Shown: in pieces, positions 24,639 to 32,502 of the stretch | Layout: each line of letters begins with the position of its first letter | Numbering within the stretch: the stretch's first letter is position 1 | Source: Actinomycetota bacterium | GTDB lineage: Bacteria; Armatimonadota; SYMT01 | DNA: 37,625 bases | Assembly: GCA_005798285.1 (NCBI GenBank) | Contig: SYKE01000291.1 | Coordinates: 1 to 37,625 of the forward strand | Direction of reading: 5' to 3' | The notes under the pieces: model-generated | The model's database searches: none | What the model was told of the DNA's origin: nothing | The model's input: the letters and a program-made list of their open reading frames with translations, nothing else | Program-made: the position numbers and the translations under genes

Positions 24639-25709
24639 CTATCGGCCCAGGCACGCAGCGTGACTTCGGTATCCCGCCGACAGCGCCTTCCGCAGATCCT
24701 TGAATTCCGCCCGGTTGCCCAGCCGCGGGGCCTGCTTGCAATCAGCCGCATGCACCACATGGCTCCGCGGGTTACCGATAAATCCGCCCCCGACCCTGGC
24801 CGGCACAAGGAGCTGCTTCGGCGGCAGGACGGGCAACTTCGACACCACTCGGACCGTCTTTCCATCGGAAACGCATCGTATGGTCCCGAGCTGATCGGTG
24901 CGGAGAATGCGGCTCCCCGAGCGTGCCAACTGATCGAGCGCTTCGCGGTGCGGATGACCGTAATCATTGCCCTTGCCGCAGGAGATGACGGCGATTCTGG
25001 GACGCACCGCTGCGAGGAAGGCGGGGTCGGCGCCATTGTGACTGCCGTGGTGCGCCACCTTCAACACGTCGGCTCGAAGCTGGTCCGCTGGAGAGTTCTT
25101 GAGCAGCGCTGCCCGTCCGTCTGCCTCGAGGTCCCCAGTGAAGAGGAAATACGTCGCGCCGAAGGAGAGACGGCACACGATGGAGTTGTTGTTTGCGTCG
25201 GAGTCCCCGCCTTGAAACAACCGGGCGGGCGGCGCAAGCACCTGGAGCTTCACCGATGGATCGAGTTGGATCGAAGAGCCCGCCCGAGCTCGCACCAGTC
25301 TGGCCCCGCTGGAGCCCACCTGCTTCAAGAATCGCTTCTGAAGCGCCGTCCCATGCACATAGGTGGGATCCAGGACCTGTCGTGGGGGAAACGACGCAAT
25401 GAGTTCAGGCAATCCCCCGATGTGGTCGGCGTGAGGGTGCGACGCCACGACCCAATCCAACTTCTTGACGCCGAGGGCGCGAAGTTCCGCACGCATCGCG
25501 TCCGATGCGTCCCGCGGACCTGCGTCAATGACGATCGCCTGGCCGGCGGGTGTGACCGCCACAGCGCCGTCCCCCTGGCCGACATCCACGAAAGAGACTC
25601 GCAGGTTGCCCGGCCCGACGGCCGAGACGGGAGGCGAAGTGAGACCCCATGCGGCCGTCAGAACGGCGCAAAGGGTCGCCAGGGAGCGAGTGACTCGATA
25701 ATGCTGCAT
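24639..25709 (-). CDS. Exported ComEC-like metallo-beta-lactamase-fold hydrolase with C-terminal His/Cys motif
   Basis: 356 residues from ATG 25709. Sec signal about 1-30. The MBL fold resembles the C-terminal domain of ComEC/Rec2: VDVGQGDGAVAV (41-52), metal ligands HPHADH (91-96), TGDLE (191-195), HHGSHN (220-225) and GHPH (251-254). No ComEC transmembrane channel is attached. Residues 308-356 form a small extra segment (FIGNPRSHVVHAADC, then AGYRSHAACLGR) with His320, Cys324, His350 and Cys353 in a spacing reminiscent of Ada-type zinc-binding modules. Likely a secreted nuclease or phosphodiesterase; substrate unknown. Divergent from the TIM-barrel gene at 25839. Confidence 0.88.
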   Translation of the reverse strand: MQHYRVTRSLATLCAVLTAAWGLTSPPVSAVGPGNLRVSFVDVGQGDGAVAVTPAGQAIVIDAGPRDASDAMRAELRALGVKKLDWVVASHPHADHIGGLPELIASFPPRQVLDPTYVHGTALQKRFLKQVGSSGARLVRARAGSSIQLDPSVKLQVLAPPARLFQGGDSDANNNSIVCRLSFGATYFLFTGDLEADGRAALLKNSPADQLRADVLKVAHHGSHNGADPAFLAAVRPRIAVISCGKGNDYGHPHREALDQLARSGSRILRTDQLGTIRCVSDGKTVRVVSKLPVLPPKQLLVPARVGGGFIGNPRSHVVHAADCKQAPRLGNRAEFKDLRKALSAGYRSHAACLGR

Positions 25710-25838
25710 TTGAATTCAGTGTAGCCGGATCCGACAGGGCCGGTTGGTTGGTGAAGGACGGCTCTCTCGGCTGACCGAACAACACGCGGGCAGGTCGGGC
25801 AAATGACGGGAGAGAGCCCACGGCGGGGAGGCCGACCC

Positions 25839-26636
25839 ATGAAGTTGGCGTGTCAAGAAGGTCTGGCGCCGGGAGCGGCGTTTGCCGACCGGGCAGCAAG
25901 ACTCGAGAGCTATGGTTTTGAAGGGGTGGAGCTCAACGGAGCACGACTGCTCGACGCCTCAGGTCTCGCGGAAAGGCGCAGCGTGCTGAGGGACAGCGCG
26001 ATTCGCGCCAGTTCGATTTGCGGAGGCTTCCCGTGTGAGCTCGTCCATCCCGATCCAGCTCGTCGACGCAAGTGCGTCGATACCGTCAAGACCCTGCTCG
26101 ACATCGCCGCCGAACTCGGCGCCACGGGCCCGATTGCCGTACCGATCTTCAACTCGAACGACCGGCTGCCCGATCTCTCACCCTGGAAGAGCCGGCACGA
26201 GTTGGAACTCCAGTTGTTGATCACCGTCCTGACCGAACTGGGAGCCCACGCTCTATCCGTGGGAGCGCGGCTGCACCTGGAGCCCTTGAACCGGTATGAG
26301 AGCAACGCTCTGCAGAACATCGAAGAGGCTGCCTGGGTCGTCCGGGAGGTCGGAAGCGCCGGAGTGGATGTCATCCCGGACTTCTTTCACATGAACATCG
26401 AGCAGGAAGACGTCCCAGCTTCCCTGAGGTCCATCGCACCCCAGATCGGTCACATACATGTGGCGGACAATACCCGCAAGGAGCCCGGTACGGGATCCAT
26501 CGACTTCACCGCCGGTTTTGCAGCGCTGCGGGAAGTTGGCTACGACGGCTGGCTGGCATTGGAATGTCGGTTGTCTGGGCCTGCTGATGAGGTGCTGCCC
26601 CGATCCGTCGAGTACCTCCGGCGCTGCCTGGGCTGA
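25839..26636 (+). CDS. Sugar phosphate isomerase/epimerase-like TIM-barrel protein (xylose isomerase-like, AP endonuclease 2 family)
   Basis: 265 residues from ATG 25839, with GGGGAGG ending 7 nt upstream. The fold and metal ligands follow the xylose-isomerase-like barrel: Glu148 in HLEPLNRYES, Asp181 and His184 in PDFFHMNIEQE, His207 in GHIHVADNTR, Glu242 in LALECRL. These typically bind a divalent metal and act on keto-sugars, inositols or related polyols. LEPLNRYE and HMNIEE-like motifs are common in hydroxypyruvate-isomerase/tagatose-epimerase-like proteins. The specific substrate is unknown. The aminotransferase follows 46 bp later, probably in the same transcript. Confidence 0.88.
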   Translation: MKLACQEGLAPGAAFADRAARLESYGFEGVELNGARLLDASGLAERRSVLRDSAIRASSICGGFPCELVHPDPARRRKCVDTVKTLLDIAAELGATGPIAVPIFNSNDRLPDLSPWKSRHELELQLLITVLTELGAHALSVGARLHLEPLNRYESNALQNIEEAAWVVREVGSAGVDVIPDFFHMNIEQEDVPASLRSIAPQIGHIHVADNTRKEPGTGSIDFTAGFAALREVGYDGWLALECRLSGPADEVLPRSVEYLRRCLG

Positions 26637-26682
26637 TAACCCCACGTCACGATCGGGGGTGCGCCCCCGGGAGAATGAACGA

Positions 26683-27876
26683 ATGAAGTATGCAGAGCGG
26701 ATGTCGCGGTTGGGCACCGAAAACGCGTTCACCGTATTGGCGGAGATCGAGAAGCTTCGCGCCGTCGGCAAGGACGTGGTCTCCCTGGGAATCGGTGACC
26801 CGGACTTCGATACGCCTGAGAATATTCGTGAGGCGGCCAAGCGGGCGCTCGACGCGGGACGCACGCACTACGGCCCCTCGGCCGGCACGAGAGAACTCCG
26901 GGGTGCGGTTGCCCGCTACCTCACGCGAAGCCGGGGGCTCGACTTTGAGCCGGAAGAGGTCGTGATCACCCCCGGCGGCAAGCCGATCCTTTTTCACTCA
27001 ATCCTCGCCGTGGCGGAGCCGGGTGACGAGATCATCTACCCTAGCCCGGGATTTCCGATCTATGAGTCGGTGATCAACTTCGCCGGCGCGAAACCTGTTC
27101 CGATGCCACTGGTCGAGGCTAGAGACTTCAGCCTGGACGTGGATCAACTCCGGCGCTCGGTGAACCAGCGAACAAAGATGATCATCATCAATTCGCCGAA
27201 CAATCCAACCGGGGGTGTCTTGACGCCGGAGGATCTGCAGGTCATCGCCGAACTAGCAACGTCCGTGGACGCTTGGGTCCTCGCGGATGAAATCTACAGC
27301 GAGTTCCTCTTTGAGGGGAGCCACGCGAGCATCACCCAGATCCCGGGAATGAAGAACCGTACGATTCTGCTCGACGGCTTTTCCAAGACGTACGCCATGA
27401 CGGGCTGGCGCATGGGGTACGGCGCCGCCCCGAAGGAGATGGCGGACAGGATCGCTCAGTTGAACACCAACTCGGTATCCTGCACGGCCACCTTCGTCCA
27501 GGACGCTGGGGTCGAGGCTCTAGATGGTCCGCAGGATGCGGTCCGCGCGATGATCGGAGAGTTTCGAGGCCGACGCGACATGGCGGTTGCGGAGCTGAAC
27601 CGTATCCCGGGCATTTCATGCGTGATGCCCAAAGGGGCCTTCTACGCCTTCCCAAACGTGACACAGGCTTGTCGCATGCTGGGAGTCAAAGGCGCTGAGG
27701 AGTTTCAGCACCTGATGCTTCACGAAGCGGGCATCGCGGTACTCGCCAGAACCAACTTCGGCTCGCGCAATCTCGGTGAAGATGAGGAGTATGTCCGCAT
27801 CTCGTTTGCCACGTCGCGGGAACTTCTGATGGAAGGACTCAGGCGGATTCGTGCGAGAATAGAAGCAGCAGCTTGA
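26683..27876 (+). CDS. Class I/II PLP-dependent aminotransferase (AspC-like)
   Basis: Cytosolic aminotransferase of 397 residues, fold type I. ATG 26683 gives the usual N-terminus (SLGIGDPDFDTP at 34-45). PLP contacts: Asn174 in NSPNNPTGG, Asp202 and Tyr205 in ADEIYSE, Schiff-base Lys235 in FSKTYAMTGWR, with Arg243, and the substrate-carboxylate Arg in VRISFATS. It resembles the aspartate/aromatic aminotransferase I-gamma subgroup (MqnC-unrelated, AspC/PatA-like). The amino donor cannot be told from motifs. A short GGGGG/CCCCC hairpin lies just before its ribosome-binding site. Confidence 0.93.
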   Translation: MKYAERMSRLGTENAFTVLAEIEKLRAVGKDVVSLGIGDPDFDTPENIREAAKRALDAGRTHYGPSAGTRELRGAVARYLTRSRGLDFEPEEVVITPGGKPILFHSILAVAEPGDEIIYPSPGFPIYESVINFAGAKPVPMPLVEARDFSLDVDQLRRSVNQRTKMIIINSPNNPTGGVLTPEDLQVIAELATSVDAWVLADEIYSEFLFEGSHASITQIPGMKNRTILLDGFSKTYAMTGWRMGYGAAPKEMADRIAQLNTNSVSCTATFVQDAGVEALDGPQDAVRAMIGEFRGRRDMAVAELNRIPGISCVMPKGAFYAFPNVTQACRMLGVKGAEEFQHLMLHEAGIAVLARTNFGSRNLGEDEEYVRISFATSRELLMEGLRRIRARIEAAA

Positions 27877-27945
27877 GATGCCGCCCGGCCGAGTGTGAAG
27901 CGTTTTACCGGGCCAGCGAACGGTTTGCAAGAAGGGACTGCGATC

Positions 27946-28344
27946 ATGAAGTTCAGTTTCGGGTTTTCGCTGATGATGGCGGGCGTACTCGCCGTGTCTG
28001 CCTTCGCAGACGCCAAGCCCGCTGCGCAGACGTGCACCCTGGGACAGGGTCGGCCGGTGTGCTGCAAGGCTTACGTGGCGGACCACTGTGGTCCCGTAAC
28101 GTGCTGCGAAGTCGGGAATGCACTTTTCCACTCGGGGTCTCGCTGCCAGACGTGCATCGACCATGCCGATACCGTTGCCCTGGCAGCGAAGTCCTGCGCC
28201 TCGGCGTCTGCGTGCGCGCCGGCCCAGGCAGGAAAGTCCGGCGCCGCCAAAGCGAACTGCGCCGATTGTGCGGAGTGCCCGGATGAGGCCGGCCTGCGAG
28301 CCTTCCTCTCTCCGACGGCTCTGGCAGAGCAAGTCGGCGAGTAG
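27946..28344 (+). CDS. Exported Cys-rich small protein, function unknown
   Basis: 132 residues from ATG 27946, with AAGGGA 10 nt upstream. A clear signal peptide (about 1-23, MKFSFGFSLMMAGVLAVSAF) precedes a mature domain holding 13 cysteines (positions 30, 39, 40, 48, 53, 54, 67, 70, 84, 90, 105, 108, 111). These include two CC pairs, CQTC and a CADCAEC run, plus several His (HCGP, CIDHAD). The central part 85-104 is Ala/Gly/Ser-rich linker. An odd cysteine count suggests either a free thiol or metal binding rather than only disulfides. I do not recognise a family. Metal storage or scavenging in the envelope is a guess. Confidence 0.78.
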   Translation: MKFSFGFSLMMAGVLAVSAFADAKPAAQTCTLGQGRPVCCKAYVADHCGPVTCCEVGNALFHSGSRCQTCIDHADTVALAAKSCASASACAPAQAGKSGAAKANCADCAECPDEAGLRAFLSPTALAEQVGE

Positions 28345-28358
28345 CCTCCTGGAGTGAG

Positions 28359-28394
28359 CCCTGGGGCGGCGAGCCGAACTCGTTGTCCCCAGGG
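28359..28394 (+). terminator. Long GC-rich hairpin after the Cys-rich gene
   Basis: Outer arms CCCTGGGG (28359-28366) and CCCCAGGG (28387-28394) enclose an inner CGAG/CTCG stem with loop CCGAA. It begins 14 nt after the stop of the Cys-rich gene. There is no T-run, so termination would need help. It covers the first possible (TTG) start of the SGNH gene. Confidence 0.55.
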
Positions 28395-29636
28395 TCCACT
28401 TCCGACCCCAAGCCGTTGCCCCAACTCAACTGCCCCCTCTCACCCCGATGGTTTCGTACGGCGGCGGTGGGGTGTTTCGTCGCCGCCGCCGCGGTGTGCC
28501 CACTCTGGAGTGGAGGATGGCTCTCCTCCGATCACCATCTGTCGGGTCGCGCATCCGCCGCACTGTGGTTGGTGACCGTTTTCCTGGTGTGTCTGGCCGC
28601 GCTTCACCTGCGCCTTCGTGCCGGCTGGGCCATGTTGGCCCGAGTCGAATTCGCTCTTACCTCCTTGCTGTTCTCGCTTGTCCTGGCAGAGAGCTGCCTC
28701 AGATGGATGGCCCGCCAGAACCCGTGGCACCACTGGGCCGGTAGTCCGGTTCCGGCTTACCACGGGTTGAAGGTGGGGGATCTGAAGCTGAAAATACTGT
28801 TGCCTCACGTCGAGACTCAGGTCACGCCACTTTTCACGGGGCACTGGCGACATCGGGGCGATCGAAACGGCTTCCGGAATCCGCACGAGCGCGACCGTGC
28901 CGACGTCGTCATCCTCGGAGACTCGTTCGCCTACGGATGGGGAGTGGCAGTTGACCAGACTCCGGCCCAACTGCTGGAGCACGCAACCGGCCTCAAGGTG
29001 ACCTCGCTGGGGGTGCCGGGCATTGAGGCGTTCACCAGTTGGGCGGTCTTCGAGCGATTCGGTCGATCGCTTCAACCACGCGCCGTCATCTACTTTCTCA
29101 ATCTCACAGATCCCGACGATGGCGCGGGTCTCCTCGGTGCGGCCGATGAGCGAGCCTGGCTAGGCCCGGGATCTCCGGAGCGGCTCACTCCCTCGATCAT
29201 CCCTCCGCCAACTTCTCCGCGTGCGACGCCGCCCGTCAACCTCGGGATGCCCTACATTCTGAGAACAGGGGACCTCCGCCAGTCGTTTCTGTGCCGGATC
29301 CTGAATCAGTGGATTCGGGGCGGGGAAGCGATGCCTGAGTTACTGGATCCAAAGAGCCGCGGGTGGGAGATTGAGCGCAGCGCGATTGAGAAGTTGGCTG
29401 CTCGCTGCAAGTCGATGCGCATCCGATTCTTCGTAGCGCCCACGATGGGGCAGTTTGGCCCGGTCGTTCGTCGGTCCGGAGCAATGTCCGTACCGATCGA
29501 TGGTGTGGAGTGGATCGACACATCCGCGCTCGACCCTGGCGTCGGCCGACCTTACTACCTTTTTATCGATGGCCACCTCTCGGAACTGGGGAACCAAAAG
29601 CTTACCGAAATCCTGGCCGCGGCCTTGAAGACTTAA
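28383..29636 (+). CDS. Membrane-anchored SGNH/GDSL-hydrolase-like protein
   Basis: Up to 417 residues, start unresolved: TTG 28383 lies in a hairpin, TTG 28416 and GTG 28467 are alternatives without clear ribosome-binding sites. Three N-terminal membrane helices (roughly residues 25-45, 58-75 and 86-103 of the longest form) precede an external domain. Block I is VILGDSFAYGWGV, with the nucleophile Ser in GDS. Block V is DGHLSELGNQKL with the Asp/His pair. These are SGNH hydrolase hallmarks seen in AlgX/AlgJ-like or acyl-modifying enzymes. Its neighbour, convergent with overlapping stops, is an acyltransferase-3 protein; together they could add and remove acyl groups on a surface polysaccharide, which is inference. 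Confidence 0.82.
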   Translation: MSPGSTSDPKPLPQLNCPLSPRWFRTAAVGCFVAAAAVCPLWSGGWLSSDHHLSGRASAALWLVTVFLVCLAALHLRLRAGWAMLARVEFALTSLLFSLVLAESCLRWMARQNPWHHWAGSPVPAYHGLKVGDLKLKILLPHVETQVTPLFTGHWRHRGDRNGFRNPHERDRADVVILGDSFAYGWGVAVDQTPAQLLEHATGLKVTSLGVPGIEAFTSWAVFERFGRSLQPRAVIYFLNLTDPDDGAGLLGAADERAWLGPGSPERLTPSIIPPPTSPRATPPVNLGMPYILRTGDLRQSFLCRILNQWIRGGEAMPELLDPKSRGWEIERSAIEKLAARCKSMRIRFFVAPTMGQFGPVVRRSGAMSVPIDGVEWIDTSALDPGVGRPYYLFIDGHLSELGNQKLTEILAAALKT

Positions 29637-30808
29637 CGCCAGGTCTGTTTGCCCGCCGCACTGGAAGTTCCCGTCGCAAGAGACGGCCGTTCGAAGATCA
29701 AGTGGAACACGTACGCGACTCCCAGGCAAACGGGAATCAACAGGAGGCGATGGTCCGCCCACCATGCGGCTGAGACTACGCTCACTGCGCCTACGAAGTG
29801 CACGAGGTCCCTGAACACCCACTCGTGGGTAAGATAGAGCGAGTACGAGAACACTCCGACGCCAGCGAGCATTCGCACCCATGGCGATCGAACCTCGCTG
29901 GAGCGGTGGCGATCCTCCCTTGCTACCGCGGCGTTGACCCAGATGAAGTACCCCAGCGCCGTGAGCACCGGAAGGGTGGTCTGTCCGAGCCGCCACCAGA
30001 GTTTGGAAGCGAGGGACGCAGGATCGAGCACGTACTGGACATCCCGTAGCGCGAGACTTCCAACCACCAGTGCGGGAGACAGCCATGCCCAAGTAAGAGA
30101 GCGGTGCAACCGAACACGCCCGCAGTGGGCCTCGGCGCCAAAAGCGCCCATCGCCCAGCAAATCCAGAGCGCGGGTGCGCTGGCCCCGAACGGCGGCGCG
30201 ATCCCAAAGGCCCGATAGCTCCACTCGCACCCCTCGAAGGTGGCACAGCGGATTCCAATGAGCAGCAGGAGCGTATTCCGCCAACCCCAGTTCTCCCGCA
30301 GGCGCAGCAGCACTGGATAGAGCGCATAGAGTTGCTCCTCGACGGCAAGCGACCAGAACACGCCGGTAAGGCTGAAGGCAACTCTGGGATCCAGGTTCTG
30401 GACTAACCCCAGGTGGAGGGCCAGTTCGTAAATCGGATTTGCCTTCCACTCCCCCCGGAGCGTGAGCGATCCGGCATAGAGGATAAGCGCTGCCAGATAC
30501 GCCGGATAGAGTCGGAAGAACCGGCGGCGCCAGAAGGCTCTCCATTGAAAGGACGTCGGCTCCGTGGCCCGCGCGCGCCGCAGATGGATGCAGAAGCCGG
30601 AGATGACGAAGAAAAGCATCACCCCCGACGCGCCAATGGAAGCCAGCCTGGGCAGGAGGGTCTGGTAAGTGGGCCAGACTTCCCGAGGATCGAGGAGGTG
30701 GCCGACACCGACGGCGTGATATACGACCACCCCGAGCGCAGCGCTCCCTCGTAGTACATCGACGCTCCACAGTCGGCTTGCTCTTGGTTGAGATGGAGTG
30801 GCAGGCAT
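29633..30808 (-). CDS. Acyltransferase 3 family integral membrane protein (OafA/YrhL-like)
   Basis: 391 residues with about ten membrane helices. It transfers acyl groups, often acetyl, to sugars of surface polysaccharides, lipids or antibiotics. Signature elements: VDVLRGSAALGVVVYHA with Arg20 and His31 near the first helix, FFVISGFCI, RRFFRLYPAY, and FWSLAVEEQLY (the conserved acidic block). No C-terminal SGNH domain is fused, but an SGNH protein is encoded in the convergent neighbour. ATG 30808 has no strong ribosome-binding site. The gene is divergent from the cupin operon with 64 bp between starts. Confidence 0.93.
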   Translation of the reverse strand: MPATPSQPRASRLWSVDVLRGSAALGVVVYHAVGVGHLLDPREVWPTYQTLLPRLASIGASGVMLFFVISGFCIHLRRARATEPTSFQWRAFWRRRFFRLYPAYLAALILYAGSLTLRGEWKANPIYELALHLGLVQNLDPRVAFSLTGVFWSLAVEEQLYALYPVLLRLRENWGWRNTLLLLIGIRCATFEGCEWSYRAFGIAPPFGASAPALWICWAMGAFGAEAHCGRVRLHRSLTWAWLSPALVVGSLALRDVQYVLDPASLASKLWWRLGQTTLPVLTALGYFIWVNAAVAREDRHRSSEVRSPWVRMLAGVGVFSYSLYLTHEWVFRDLVHFVGAVSVVSAAWWADHRLLLIPVCLGVAYVFHLIFERPSLATGTSSAAGKQTWR

Positions 30809-30872
30809 TCGGCGTTACATTCGGCTAACTGTGGCGTACTGTGACCGGTGGTTGGGACAGGGGGGTCGTGGG

Positions 30873-31376
30873 ATGAGAAGCGCGGCTGTGCGTCAGCCCG
30901 GCGAGGGTCGCACCGTGGCGGTCGTGGGTGATGTTTATCGCTTCCTGGCGACCGGGGACGACACGGGTGGCCGCTATGCTCAGTGGGAGGCGGTGGTGCC
31001 ACCCGGTGGAGGTCCGCCGCCCCACATTCACTCTCGGGAAGAGGAAGGCTTCTTCGTGCTCGAGGGCGAGATCACTTTCACCGTGGATGGCCGTCGGTTG
31101 GTGGCCGGGCCGGGTGAGTTTGCGAATATGCCCGTCGGCGTGTCCCACGCATTTCGGAACGAGACCGGCGCCCGCGCACGAATGCTGATCACCATCGTAC
31201 CCGCCGGTCTGGAACAGATGTTCCTGGAGGTCGGTCGCCCGGTTGACTTCGAGGGTGGGACACCGGCGGGTCCGACGCCTGAGGAGATCGCGGCGCTCCT
31301 TGCGGCGGCTCCCCGCTATGGCGTGGAGATCTTGCATCCTGCCGACGATTCCGCCGCGGGGAGGACAGAGGAGTGA
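30873..31376 (+). CDS. Single-domain cupin protein (quercetin-dioxygenase-like)
   Basis: 167-residue beta-barrel. ATG 30873 is chosen for AGGGGGG 7 nt upstream and because residues before it are low quality. Cupin motif 1 is PPPHIHSREEEGFFVLEGEI, with metal ligands His51, His53 and Glu57. Motif 2 is GEFANMPVGVSHAFRN, with His92 as the fourth ligand. The site is complete, so an iron- or manganese-dependent dioxygenase, isomerase or metal-sensing role is possible. The C-terminal 50 residues are helical (TPEEIAALLAAAPRYG). First gene of a four-gene overlapped operon with a methyltransferase and a PhyH-type dioxygenase, so small-molecule tailoring is a reasonable inference. Confidence 0.88.
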   Translation: MRSAAVRQPGEGRTVAVVGDVYRFLATGDDTGGRYAQWEAVVPPGGGPPPHIHSREEEGFFVLEGEITFTVDGRRLVAGPGEFANMPVGVSHAFRNETGARARMLITIVPAGLEQMFLEVGRPVDFEGGTPAGPTPEEIAALLAAAPRYGVEILHPADDSAAGRTEE

Positions 31377-32134
31377 AGTCCGTTCAGCAGTTCTGTTGCG
31401 CCGTGTTGGTTCTCGCAGCGGCGGTAACTCCGAAGTTGGGGCTGGCACAGCGGAAGCAGCGATCCGTGCCGAGAGCGCCAACGTACGAGATGCGTCGCAT
31501 CCACGATCCGAACGGGATCGGGAAGTTCTACATGGGGCGAGAGATCGCTCATGTGATGGGGCATCAGGCAGCCGACTGGTTGGAGCGGCCGGAGCGCGAG
31601 GAAGAAGAGAGACCGAGTCTGCTCCTCGATCTTCTAAACCTGAAACCCGGCCAGGTGATCGCGGATATCGGCGCCGGCTCCGGCTATCTCAGTTTTCCGA
31701 TCGCACAGAGACTCGGCCCCACGGGAAAGGTGATGGCCGTTGACGTTCAGCCGGAAATGCTGGAGATCATTCGTAAACGGTCGGCGGAGAAAAAGCTCTC
31801 GAACGTCATCCCTGTCCTGGGGGATGAGAAGGATCCGAAACTTTCGCCAGGCAGTGTGGACCTCATCTTAATGGTAGACGTTTACCACGAGTTTTCGTAC
31901 CCCTGGGAGATGGGGCAAGCCATGGTTCGATCCCTCAAACCCGGCGGACGGATCGCGTTTGTCGAGTACCGGTTGGAGGACCCGACCGTGCCGATCAAAC
32001 TGGTGCACAAGATGTCGGAGGCACAGGTTAAGAAGGAGATGGCCATTCATCCCGGGATGAGTTGGGAACGCACGCTGCGGGACTTGCCCAGGCAGCACGT
32101 CATCTTCTTCCGGAAAGCGGGGGGAGCCCGTTGA
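31373..32134 (+). CDS. SAM-dependent class I methyltransferase with predicted export signal
   Basis: 253 residues from GTG 31373, overlapping the cupin stop by 4 nt. An N-terminal hydrophobic stretch (about 7-26, ending GLAQ) looks like a Sec signal. ATG 31490 would remove it, but it has no better ribosome-binding site and breaks the coupling. The domain begins with a conserved preamble (FYMGREIAHVMGHQ; LERPEREEEER) that I recall from exported-looking methyltransferases of planctomycete-like bacteria. SAM motif I is IADIGAGSGYL (96-106). The post-I acidic residue is in VMAVDVQPE, motif II is LMVDVYHEFSYP and motif III is LKPGGRIAFVEYR. Substrate unknown. SAM is not known to be available outside the cytoplasm, which makes the signal peptide puzzling. 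Confidence 0.87.
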   Translation: MKSVQQFCCAVLVLAAAVTPKLGLAQRKQRSVPRAPTYEMRRIHDPNGIGKFYMGREIAHVMGHQAADWLERPEREEEERPSLLLDLLNLKPGQVIADIGAGSGYLSFPIAQRLGPTGKVMAVDVQPEMLEIIRKRSAEKKLSNVIPVLGDEKDPKLSPGSVDLILMVDVYHEFSYPWEMGQAMVRSLKPGGRIAFVEYRLEDPTVPIKLVHKMSEAQVKKEMAIHPGMSWERTLRDLPRQHVIFFRKAGGAR

Positions 32135-32502
32135 GGGATTGTCAACCCATTTGCCATGCCGTTCGGGGGTGGCTGGCAGCGGTTCGGTCTCTTCCCCAGG
32201 GCGTCGGAGTTGCTCAACTGGATGCTCTGGAACGATTACTGACCACCCACCCTCGGCCGCGCCAGCGGCTGCTGTACCTGCACTCTCGCGAGCCTTCCGT
32301 GGACTCTCCGGTGATCGCATTCCAGAGGCATCCGTCGAACGGGTCCGAACAGTGCGACGCCGAGATGCCCTATCCTACCGTCGCTGCGGCCATTGAGGCA
32401 GGGTGGATGGTTGTACAGTTCCCAGTCGCCTGCTCGGCCACTGACGATGTCTACCTTGATGGACTGGGCTTCGAGTTCGTATTGGAGCAACTGGACGAAT
32501 GA
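32131..32502 (+). CDS. Unknown protein in the cupin/methyltransferase/PhyH operon
   Basis: 123 residues from TTG 32131, which overlaps the methyltransferase stop as TTGA and has GGGGGAG 4 nt upstream. The C-terminus overlaps the next gene as ATGA. No signal peptide or membrane helix. The N-terminal half is Leu/Arg-rich helix; the C-terminal half has YPTVAAAIEAGWMVVQFP and ends GFEFVLEQLDE, a pattern of small alpha/beta proteins of unknown role. Four scattered cysteines. Its place between coupled enzyme genes argues that it is expressed and related in function. I do not recognise it. Confidence 0.75.
   Translation: MRDCQPICHAVRGWLAAVRSLPQGVGVAQLDALERLLTTHPRPRQRLLYLHSREPSVDSPVIAFQRHPSNGSEQCDAEMPYPTVAAAIEAGWMVVQFPVACSATDDVYLDGLGFEFVLEQLDE

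Noticed and set aside
26655..26668. GGGGG-TGCG-CCCCC hairpin just before the aminotransferase ribosome-binding site.
   Set aside because: A 5-bp stem in GC-rich DNA is easily random, and there is no T-run or further structure to support a regulatory role.
27883..27913. GCCCGG...CCGGGC inverted repeat between the aminotransferase and Cys-rich genes.
   Set aside because: Short arms with an 18-19-nt loop and no T-run in the right place; too weak to call a terminator.
29340..30770. A second long minus-strand frame through the acyltransferase-3 region.
   Set aside because: Lacks membrane helices or motifs and is in a different frame from the clear acyltransferase-3 protein.
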